From positions 1 to 14,028 of the forward strand of contig SFQZ01000074.1 in NCBI GenBank assembly GCA_004562915.1: a stretch of DNA of 14,028 nucleotides, read 5' to 3'. The stretch comes from a bacterium (GTDB lineage Bacteria; Bacillota_A; Clostridia; Lachnospirales; Lachnospiraceae). The position numbers were made by a program, and so were the translations under genes. Below, one piece after another: positions 1 to 6,041 of this stretch; position 1 is the stretch's first letter, and every line of letters starts with the position of its first letter. Below the pieces are notes generated by a model, which saw only the letters and a list, made by a program, of their open reading frames with translations, searched no databases and had not been told where the DNA came from.

Positions 1-123
1 AAAAAGGGGGGTCATTGCTTTTTTATTCGTAAAAAGTGATGAAATCCTTGAAAATATAAGGTTTTAAAGAAAAATAGGACTGTAAAACTTTACAGTACCT
101 AAGAAGGTATGAGGGTAAATATT

Positions 124-1447
124 ATGGCAAAAAGGTATACGGGGACATGGGAGTCCATAAATCAGCATGAGGTACCTGAATGGTACGAGGACTGTAAGTT
201 CGGTATCTTTATTCACTGGGGAATTTATTCTGTTCCGGCTTATGCGCCCCGGACATGGGAGTTGGGAGCTGTACCGGCCAATGAAGAGTGGTTCTGCAAT
301 AATCCTTATGCAGAATGGTACTATAATTCCATCAATGTGGGAAGAGGTCCTTCTTATGATCATCATATTGAAAAATATGGAAAAGATTTTAAGTATGAAG
401 ACTTTATTCCTATGTGGAAAGCAGAGAACTGGGATCCGAAACAGTGGGCGGATATTTTCAAAAAAGCGGGTGCACAGTATGTGGTGCTGACCACTAAACA
501 TCATGATGGTTTCTTTTCCCAGCAATTATACGGATTTTAACACAGCTAAGATGGGACCAAAGAAAGATATTACGGGAGAGCTGACAGATGCGGTGCGTGA
601 AGCAGGACTGAAAATGGGACTTTATTATTCCGGACTCATCGACTGGCAGTTTGCCAACGATCCGATTTTTGAGGAAAGCGAAAACTTTACCAATGCCTGC
701 CCGACTTTTGAGTATGCAGATTATTCCTACAAACAGATGCAGGAATTGATTGACAAGTATCATCCGTCTGTTCTCTGGAATGATATCGGATGGCCAAAAC
801 AGAGTGAACATATGATGCCGTATCTTCTGGCACATTATTATAATACCGTAGAAGATGGTGTAGTAAATGACCGTTTCAATGACTTGTATCACGATTTTGT
901 CACAAAAGAGTATCAGTCTGGAAAATCTGACAGAACAGTAAAATGGGAAATGTGCCGTGGTATGGGACTCTCCTTTGGTTATAATGAAAATGGGGGTGAT
1001 GATCAGCTGATTGCTCTGCCGAAACTGATCAATCTGCTGGTGGCAACCGTTGCCAACAATGGAAATCTTCTTCTGAACATCGGTCCGAAAGCAGACGGAA
1101 CCATTCCGGAGGAACAGGTAAAACGTCTTCTCGCTCTGGGACAGTGGCTTACTGTAAATGGAGAAGGAATCTATGGTACCCGCTGCAGTGGACGGGAATC
1201 TCAGGTTCAGGAAGATGGAAAAGAGATTCACTTTACACGAAAAGGGGAAGACCTGTATGTGTTTGTGGATGGGCTGAAAGAAGGAGAAAATGTGATCTTC
1301 GTTCCGGATGTAAAAGGAACCATAACACCACTGAATCCGGAAGTAGAGATTGCCCAGGAAGTTACAGAAGAAGGTCTAAAATTGACCGTGAAAAACTACA
1401 GAGAAGATATGTATGTAGTTGGGTTTAAGGGTGTAGGACTGGAATAA
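124..1447 (+). pseudogene. GH29 alpha-L-fucosidase, frameshifted
   Basis: Glycoside hydrolase family 29 removes terminal alpha-L-fucose from glycans with a catalytic Asp nucleophile and a Glu acid/base. The reading frame is split. The first part (124-540) carries the N-terminal barrel with FGIFIHWGIYS and the KHHDGF motif, then runs into a stop at 538-540. The second (open from 503) continues in the +1 frame with FPSNYTDFN, the nucleophile motif LWNDIGW (Asp codon 782-784), KWEMCRGMGLSFGY (Glu codon 947-949) and the C-terminal beta domain. Against the Thermotoga maritima enzyme as I remember it, two codons are reduced to one base (514) between HHDGF and FPSN, so five bases appear lost. Restoring them gives 442 residues, close to the usual ~450. 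Start 124 is preferred over 109 because GAGGG at 111-115 sits 8 bases before it. No signal peptide is seen, so the enzyme would be cytoplasmic. A sequencing error is possible. The second part has no convincing ribosome site of its own. Confidence 0.88.
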
Positions 1448-1539
1448 TCGAATCGGACAGGGAAAAGGACAGGGGACAGACCTGTGTCCCATATTTTGGG
1501 ACACAGGTCTGTCCCCTGTCCTTTCCCTGTCTGATTCGA
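1448..1539. repeat. Long hairpin repeat, left edge of kinase cassette
   Basis: This is a near-perfect inverted repeat immediately after the fucosidase stop. The arms are 1448-1490 and 1498-1539 around a 7-base AT-rich loop (1491-1497). They differ by one extra A and one G/A change, which is a G-U wobble in RNA. Each arm contains a smaller imperfect palindrome built on GGGACACAGGTCTGTCCC. The outer ends read AATCGGACAGGG and its near-complement, the same ends as the short hairpin at 3377-3414, so the two belong to one family. There is no T run after it, so it is not a typical Rho-independent terminator. It resembles REP/MITE-like palindromes, but genome copy number cannot be judged from here. 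Confidence 0.9.
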
Positions 1540-1577
1540 ATAGTGTCAAAATTAATAATAACCCTATTGACACTATT
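1539..1577. promoter_or_regulatory. Candidate operator: 11-bp perfect inverted repeat
   Basis: AATAGTGTCAA (1539-1549) and TTGACACTATT (1567-1577) are exact reverse complements separated by 17 bases. The right arm contains the -35 hexamer of the kinase promoter, so a protein bound here would block RNA polymerase. The position suggests autoregulation of the two-gene operon, with the DNA-binding partner protein (2483-3376) as the obvious candidate ligand. That assignment is an inference. Confidence 0.6.
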
Positions 1578-1595
1578 GCTACAGGTGAATATAAT
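1567..1595 (+). promoter_or_regulatory. Consensus sigma-A promoter of the kinase operon
   Basis: TTGACA (1567-1572) and TATAAT (1590-1595) are both perfect hexamers with the optimal 17-base spacer. Transcription should begin near 1602, which is essentially at the GAGGTG ribosome site (1602-1607), leaving a leader of only about 15 bases before the ATG at 1617. A perfect promoter with such a short leader predicts strong expression unless it is repressed. Confidence 0.75.
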
Positions 1596-1616
1596 ATAAT
1601 TGAGGTGATAAGTGTG

Positions 1617-2468
1617 ATGGATTATTCCAGATATCCAGATGGAAACAGATATTATTCAGGAGCTGAACGAAAAAAATCTATTCTTATATCTGGTCGTTTT
1701 TATTTGATTAAATTTCAGAAAAATTCTCGTGAGGGACTGCGTTTTAACCACGTCTCTGAGTATCTAGGAAGCCATATTTTTTCATTGCTCGGAATTGAAA
1801 CTCAGGAAACATTGCTTGGCACATATAATGGTGAGAATGTTGTAGTAATACAAGATTTTCTTGGGGAAGATGAGGCGTTTGTGCCATTTAATGGAGTTGG
1901 TGATAGTTCACTTGAACAAGATAAGGAAAAATACCAGTACTCTTATGAAGATATCACAGGTATGCTTCAAGATAATATTAAGCTTACAGATGTGGAGCAA
2001 ACGATAGATTTGTTTTGGGATATGTTTATTGTAGATGCATTTATTGCAAATTTTGACCGTCACGGAAGTAATTGGGGATTCATTAAAAAAGATAATAAGT
2101 ATAGACTTTCGCCTGTTTTTGATAATGGGTCTAGTTTGTTTCCTCAGTTGAATACGGATGAAAAAATTGAGTCGGTTCTTAAAAAACAAGAAGAAATAGA
2201 TATGAGAATTTTTAAATTTCCTACGTCGCAAATAAAGTACAACGGAAAGAAGAGTTCTTACTATGAAATTATATCAAGCTTAGCTTTTGAAGAATGTAAT
2301 AACGCACTTGTTAGAATTGTAAAGAGAGTCGAATTAGACAAAATTAATAAATTGATTGATTCGGTGGAGAATATTAGTGAAAAGCGAAAGGAATTCTATA
2401 AAATTATTCTTAAGCAACGTTACGAGAAAATATTGCTTGAGTCTTATAACAGATTAAAATCACAATAA
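1617..2468 (+). CDS. HipA/CtkA-like Ser/Thr protein kinase
   Basis: This 283-residue protein has the HipA-type kinase core. Visible motifs are a candidate ATP-binding lysine in FYLIKFQ (Lys32), the catalytic loop DAFIANFDRHGSNWG (Asp147, His149, Asn152) and the metal-binding SPVFDNGSSL (Asp169). HipA-family kinases phosphorylate cytosolic targets, in studied cases tRNA synthetases, and act as toxins causing growth arrest. The target here is unknown. The protein lacks the HipA N-terminal subdomain and is closer in layout to the short CtkA/HipT-like kinases. ATG 1617 is chosen because GAGGTG (1602-1607) is 9 bases upstream. In-frame GTG codons at 1605 and 1614 are less likely, the first lying inside the ribosome site. 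It is followed after 14 bases by its partner gene. Base composition is more AT-rich than in neighbouring operons, suggesting acquisition. Confidence 0.82.
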   Translation: MDYSRYPDGNRYYSGAERKKSILISGRFYLIKFQKNSREGLRFNHVSEYLGSHIFSLLGIETQETLLGTYNGENVVVIQDFLGEDEAFVPFNGVGDSSLEQDKEKYQYSYEDITGMLQDNIKLTDVEQTIDLFWDMFIVDAFIANFDRHGSNWGFIKKDNKYRLSPVFDNGSSLFPQLNTDEKIESVLKKQEEIDMRIFKFPTSQIKYNGKKSSYYEIISSLAFEECNNALVRIVKRVELDKINKLIDSVENISEKRKEFYKIILKQRYEKILLESYNRLKSQ

Positions 2469-2482
2469 AGGAGGTTAAGTGC

Positions 2483-3376
2483 ATGCAAGCAGTAGTTACA
2501 AATTGGCAACCCAAAAACAGAATAACGACACCGCTTGAAGGAACACCGTCCTATGTGAATTCGGGAATTATTAAGGCAGTTATGAGGAGTGGGGAAAAGA
2601 TTAGTGTGGCTCAGATTGATTACCAAGAATTTGATGAAGAAAATTTTCAATATGTAATTAGTCCGTATTGGGAGATTGTTGATGGGCTTCCGGCAAGTGT
2701 GTTCCAGGGGATACCGGGAATAGACATGGAACTTCGTCTTGAACGATATTATAGAGTGAACTATATTCCTACGTTTATTGCTGAAAGAACTCCTTCAGAA
2801 AATAGAGAAGATCTTTGGGATATCCTTGAGTCTGTTGGGTTAGATTATTATGATCGATTTGAATGGTTGCTTAGAACTACTATGCGTTCAGCAAATGATA
2901 ATTTGATAGTTGAAAGAAGAAGAATATCACAAGTGACAGAACAATTTACATCAGGAGTGTTGTCTACGCTACAGTATGGAGACAAGGTAATTGTGGATTC
3001 TATGGAAGCAATTTCCGATACCACAGCAGGATTCTCGGATGCGATTTTTATAGCAATTACAAGCGGAGTAGATATCATCAATCAAAGTGGACAAATATTA
3101 GTTGATGCAATGACACGAGCAGCAATGATTTCGGTAGTAGTAACTCAAAGGATTATTACACGTCGAGAACATGCTTCGAGTCGAAGAGACGGGATTGAAC
3201 AAGCAAAAAAGAATGGAAAGTACACCGGCAGGAAGCCGATAGAAGTAGATGAAAAGATACTTCGCCAGGCAGTGATGGAAATAGATAAAGGTATTATTAC
3301 TGTGGAAGAAGCAATGAGAAGAACAAAAATTGGTTCAAAGTCGACTTTTTACAGAAAGGTTAAGGCATTAGAATGA
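2483..3376 (+). CDS. Kinase-partner protein with serine-recombinase-like C-terminal DNA-binding tail
   Basis: This 297-residue protein is translated from an excellent AAGGAGG site 14 bases after the kinase stop, so the two genes form one operon. Residues about 234-297 begin RRDGIEQAKKNGKYTGRKP, a signature of the linker and helix-turn-helix of resolvase/invertase serine recombinases, and end in GSKSTFYRKV, a typical recognition helix. The recombinase catalytic domain, with its N-terminal Ser nucleophile, is absent. Residues 1-150 instead form a domain I cannot name, rich in aromatic and acidic residues (for example NFQYVISPYWEIVDG and LRLERYYRVNY). A hydrophobic, helix-prone stretch at about 180-222 lies between the two parts. 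By position and DNA-binding tail it is probably the regulator, and perhaps the antitoxin, of the kinase. Its function is otherwise unknown. Confidence 0.68.
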   Translation: MQAVVTNWQPKNRITTPLEGTPSYVNSGIIKAVMRSGEKISVAQIDYQEFDEENFQYVISPYWEIVDGLPASVFQGIPGIDMELRLERYYRVNYIPTFIAERTPSENREDLWDILESVGLDYYDRFEWLLRTTMRSANDNLIVERRRISQVTEQFTSGVLSTLQYGDKVIVDSMEAISDTTAGFSDAIFIAITSGVDIINQSGQILVDAMTRAAMISVVVTQRIITRREHASSRRDGIEQAKKNGKYTGRKPIEVDEKILRQAVMEIDKGIITVEEAMRRTKIGSKSTFYRKVKALE

Positions 3377-3414
3377 AATCGGACAGGGGACACAGGTCTG
3401 TCTCCTGTCCGATT
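3377..3414. repeat. Short hairpin repeat, right edge of cassette; possible bidirectional terminator
   Basis: The 16-base arms 3377-3392 and 3399-3414 have one G-U-compatible mismatch and surround the 6-base loop CAGGTC. Outer ends and core match the long hairpin at 1448-1539. It begins directly after the partner-gene stop and is followed by CTTTTC, so it could terminate plus-strand transcription. The convergent DeoR gene ends only five bases away, so it may insulate both operons. Confidence 0.8.
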
Positions 3415-3418
3415 CTTT

Positions 3419-4177
3419 TCACACAGAAATAACCTTCACCTGATGTTCTTCTGCATATTCGCAGAAAGTATCAGTGGGAACTCCATCTGTGATAATTCCT
3501 GTAAAGTCTTCTACGTTACTGTAAGTCAGCAAGGATACTACTCCGAATTTGCTGGAATCCACCAGCAGATACTTTTCCAGACTCTTTTTCACAGCCATTT
3601 CTTTGATGCAGGTTTCTTCCGGGGAGGAGTTGGTCGCACCGTTTTCGATGGTGATACCAGTCGCAGCAAGAAAAGCTTTTTTTACGTTATAAGTAGAAAG
3701 AAGCCGTGCCGCGTTATTGCCGGTAAGGGAAAGAGTTTTTCTGTTCAGAGTGCCGGACAGAGAAATCAGATTAATATTTTCATAAGGAATGGCCTGAACC
3801 ATTACCTCAATATTGTTGGTTAGCAATGTGATTTTTTTGTTTTTCAGATACTCCAGCATATATAAAGTAGTAGTGCCTGAATCTATAAAGATACTGTCTC
3901 CATCCTCGACAAAAGAAGCTGCTTTGGCAGCAATCAGCCGTTTCGCATCCTGACGGTTGATATTTCGCTCGGTAAAAGAAACAAGAAGCTTTTTTGTCTG
4001 TGTGTTGATCATAACACCGCCGTATGTCTTGACAATGTCCGGATTCTGAATGATCTCTTCAATATCACGCCGAATGGTGTTCTTGGATACTTGAAAAACT
4101 TCACAGAGTTCGTCCAGTGTTACGGTTTTATGAGCGTAAATGTATTGTTCTATTTCTGCAATTCGTTGAGAGCGCAT
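3419..4177 (-). CDS. DeoR/GlpR-family transcriptional regulator
   Basis: This 252-residue protein has a typical DeoR-family layout. The N-terminal helix-turn-helix covers about residues 18-42 (TLDELCEVFQVSKNTIRRDIEEI), followed by the family-typical IVKTYGGV. The C-terminal sugar-phosphate sensor domain includes DGDSIFIDSGTTT (about 92-104) and LLVDSSKFG. Such proteins usually repress sugar or cyclitol catabolic genes and are released by a phosphorylated intermediate. ATG 4177 is supported by an AGGGAGGG ribosome site on the minus strand. It lies downstream of and in the same direction as the iolA-type dehydrogenase, separated by a terminator and about 157 bases, so it probably has its own promoter. 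IolR is a DeoR-family protein, so control of inositol genes is plausible but unproven. Length is normal for the family. Confidence 0.9.
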   Translation of the reverse strand: MRSQRIAEIEQYIYAHKTVTLDELCEVFQVSKNTIRRDIEEIIQNPDIVKTYGGVMINTQTKKLLVSFTERNINRQDAKRLIAAKAASFVEDGDSIFIDSGTTTLYMLEYLKNKKITLLTNNIEVMVQAIPYENINLISLSGTLNRKTLSLTGNNAARLLSTYNVKKAFLAATGITIENGATNSSPEETCIKEMAVKKSLEKYLLVDSSKFGVVSLLTYSNVEDFTGIITDGVPTDTFCEYAEEHQVKVISV

Positions 4178-4334
4178 GGCAATCCCTCCCTTGATGTGTC
4201 TGACGGTTATCTTGTTATTGTTCGTTTTGCAAACAGTAACGTTATTTTCTTATGATAACTGCGAAAAGGGCTATCTGTCAACAACAGATAGCCCATAATA
4301 TAATCACTTTTAAAAATCTAAAGATTTAAGGATA
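4178..4334 (-). other. Intergenic region between dehydrogenase and DeoR gene
   Basis: This 157-base gap holds the dehydrogenase terminator (4268-4294) and presumably the DeoR promoter. A small perfect palindrome TTTGCAAA lies at 4226-4233, and AGTAAC at 4235-4240 matches part of the repeats in the dehydrogenase promoter. No clear -35/-10 pair stands out. Confidence 0.4.
4264..4294 (-). terminator. Rho-independent terminator of the dehydrogenase gene
   Basis: A perfect 11-bp stem, GGGCTATCTGT (4268-4278) paired with ACAGATAGCCC (4284-4294), surrounds a 5-base loop. Read on the minus strand it is followed by TTTT (complement of 4264-4267). It lies about 40 bases past the dehydrogenase stop. 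Confidence 0.85.
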
Positions 4335-5846
4335 TTAGATGGTTCCATCCCATGTAGAGACAGTAGTTGCTTTCTTTTCTTCTTCATCAAACCAGCGGGT
4401 AGTTACGACTCTGCGTTCTGTATAGAAACGATAGCCGTCTTTTCCGAGGGTATGCAGATCACCGAAGAAGGACTGTTTGTGTCCGTTGAATGGGAACATT
4501 CCGATCGGAACCGGGATACCTACGTTAACACCGATCATACCGCCGTCTGTATGACGTGCAAATTCACGTGCATAGTGACCGCTCTGTGTAAAGATTACGG
4601 AACCGTTTGCGAATGGATTTGCATTCATGATTGCAAGACCTTCCTCAAAGTTCTTTACACGTTTGATACAAAGTACCGGTCCGAAAATTTCTCTTTCACC
4701 TACAGTCATTCCCGGTTTTACATGATCCAGGATAGTAGGTCCTACATAGAAGCCGCCTTCATAGCCTTCTACTACAGTGTTGCGGCCATCCAGTACCAGT
4801 TCGGCACCTTCTTCAATACCTTTGTTGATCCAGTTGATAACAGATTCTTTATGTTTTGCATTGATAACCGGACCAAGTTTTGTATTCTTGTCATAAGCCG
4901 GTCCAATAGTAAGAGCTTTTGCTTTCTCTACCAGAGCAGCTACCAGCTGATCAGCGATACTTTCCTGAACAACAACAACCGGAAGAGCCATGCAGCGCTC
5001 GCCTGCACATCCGAAGGAAGCATTGATAATACCTGCAGCAGTACGCTCGATCGGAGTATCTTCTAGTACCAGAGCATGGTTCTTAGCTTCGCACAGAGCC
5101 TGTACTCTTTTGCCGTTTGCAGCTGCTGTGGAGTAGATATGTTTTCCTACGGAAGTAGAACCTACGAAGGAGATACCTGCGATATCCGGGTGATGCAGGA
5201 AGATTTCAGCTTCATTTCTTGAGCATGTTACAATATTTACAACACCGTCCGGGACACCGGCTTCTTTGTACAACTCAGCAATTCTCATACAGGTCTGAGG
5301 TGTGAAAGTAGCAGCTTTCAGAACAATTGTGTTACCACATGCGATACAGATCGGTGTCATCCATCCCATAGGAATCATAGCCGGGAAGTTGAAAGGAATA
5401 ATTCCTGCAAATACACCAAGAGGTGTACGATAAGAAACAGTGTCATATCCTTTGGAAGCATCCATAAGGCTTTCACCCATCATCAGAGATGGAGCGGAGA
5501 TAGCCTGTTCAGTTCCTTCAATTGCTTTCAGTACGTCACCTTCAGATTCTGCCCAGTTCTTTCCGTTTTCTCTTGCTACGGACATGGTCAGCTCTTCCAT
5601 GTGATCGTATAACAGCTGACGTACTTTGTAGAGAATAGCAACTCTCTTCTTTACAGGAGTTGCGGACCATGCAGGATAAGCTGCCTTTGCAGCTGCGATA
5701 GCCTCTTCCACTTCATCTGCGGTACAGCACGGTACTTTTGCAATAACTTCACCGGTGCTTGGATTGTAAGCATCTGTGTATTTGTCTGTTTTGGACTCTT
5801 TGAAAGTACCGTTGACAAAATAACCTAATTTTTTGATTTCGCTCAT
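4335..5846 (-). CDS. iolA: Methylmalonate/malonate-semialdehyde dehydrogenase (CoA-acylating)
   Basis: This 503-residue aldehyde dehydrogenase is of the CoA-acylating type that oxidises malonate- or methylmalonate-semialdehyde with NAD+ to acetyl- or propionyl-CoA plus CO2. It is the last step of myo-inositol breakdown and a step of valine breakdown. Evidence includes the N-terminal GYFVNGTF, the PFNFP motif (151-155), FVGST in the nucleotide fold (227-231), AKNHA (about 254-258) and the catalytic cysteine in GERCMALPV (Cys285). The full-length end reads DLHTLGKDGYRFYTERR. The loop before AKNH reads LCEAKNH where many homologues have LGGAKNH. The minus-strand ribosome site AAAGGA supports ATG 5846. 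It is transcribed away from the signalling operon, ends in a strong terminator, and has a repeat-studded promoter. In this setting an inositol role (iolA) is more likely than a valine role, but no other complete iol gene is in the window. Confidence 0.9.
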   Translation of the reverse strand: MSEIKKLGYFVNGTFKESKTDKYTDAYNPSTGEVIAKVPCCTADEVEEAIAAAKAAYPAWSATPVKKRVAILYKVRQLLYDHMEELTMSVARENGKNWAESEGDVLKAIEGTEQAISAPSLMMGESLMDASKGYDTVSYRTPLGVFAGIIPFNFPAMIPMGWMTPICIACGNTIVLKAATFTPQTCMRIAELYKEAGVPDGVVNIVTCSRNEAEIFLHHPDIAGISFVGSTSVGKHIYSTAAANGKRVQALCEAKNHALVLEDTPIERTAAGIINASFGCAGERCMALPVVVVQESIADQLVAALVEKAKALTIGPAYDKNTKLGPVINAKHKESVINWINKGIEEGAELVLDGRNTVVEGYEGGFYVGPTILDHVKPGMTVGEREIFGPVLCIKRVKNFEEGLAIMNANPFANGSVIFTQSGHYAREFARHTDGGMIGVNVGIPVPIGMFPFNGHKQSFFGDLHTLGKDGYRFYTERRVVTTRWFDEEEKKATTVSTWDGTI

Positions 5847-5874
5847 TGTGATAAAACCATCCTTTCTTAAAAAG

Positions 5875-5923
5875 TGAGTAACTCGTTGTTAAATCTTGAG
5901 TATATATTATCACATCTTGAGTA
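5875..5923. promoter_or_regulatory. Three TGAGTA repeats, candidate operators of the dehydrogenase
   Basis: TGAGTA occurs at 5875-5880, 5897-5902 and 5918-5923, spaced 22 and 21 bases, about two helical turns. The latter two are extended 10-base direct repeats, ATCTTGAGTA (5893-5902 and 5914-5923). The first and third share TGAGTAACT. They sit in the promoter spacer and over the presumed start and leader, positions typical of repressor binding. Confidence 0.55.
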
Positions 5924-5932
5924 ACTTATCAA
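5904..5932 (-). promoter_or_regulatory. Probable promoter of the dehydrogenase gene
   Basis: On the minus strand TTGATA (5932-5927) and TAATAT (5909-5904) are separated by 17 bases, giving 5/6 and 4/6 matches to consensus. The surrounding TATATA-rich DNA allows small shifts of the -10. The start would fall near 5897, about 50 bases before the coding start. Confidence 0.5.
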
Positions 5933-5975
5933 TAGAAAATTAGCAAAAAAAATCAAGTTTTTGAAAAATACTATA

Positions 5976-6004
5976 TTTGCCCCTGAAGGAATTCATGATA
6001 TAGT
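5976..6004 (+). promoter_or_regulatory. Possible promoter of the signalling operon
   Basis: TTTGCC (5976-5981) and TATAGT (5999-6004) with a 17-base spacer form a moderate match in the divergent intergenic region. A further TATAAT at 6008-6013 lacks a good partner hexamer. This assignment is tentative. Confidence 0.35.
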
Positions 6005-6041
6005 ATCTATAATAATAAGGTGGCGCGAAGGAGGAAAGATC

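Noticed and set aside
503..540. Programmed frameshift joining the two fucosidase parts
   Set aside because: A +1 slip would yield HHDGF-FPSN, two residues shorter than the family at a conserved active-site loop, and no convincing slippery or stimulatory element is seen. A deletion fits better.
494..1231. Minus-strand open frame opposite the fucosidase
   Set aside because: The plus strand carries conserved GH29 catalytic motifs throughout; the antisense product has no recognisable pattern.
1448..1539. Rho-independent terminator of the fucosidase
   Set aside because: The stem is far longer than usual and no T run follows on either side; it is better described as a palindromic repeat.
2483..3376. 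Complete serine recombinase or transposase
   Set aside because: Only the C-terminal linker and helix-turn-helix match. The N-terminal catalytic domain with its Ser nucleophile and Arg motifs is absent.
1448..3414. CRISPR-like or tandem repeat array
   Set aside because: There are only two copies of the hairpin, of different length, separated by two genes, with no regular spacers.
4452..5066. Plus-strand open frame inside the dehydrogenase gene
   Set aside because: It is a shadow of the aldehyde dehydrogenase on the other strand, whose motifs cover the whole stretch.
5961..6041. Upstream start for the response regulator
   Set aside because: The extension has no ribosome site, overlaps the likely promoter, and places extra residues before the conserved receiver start. 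ATG 6042 has AAGGAGG at the right distance.
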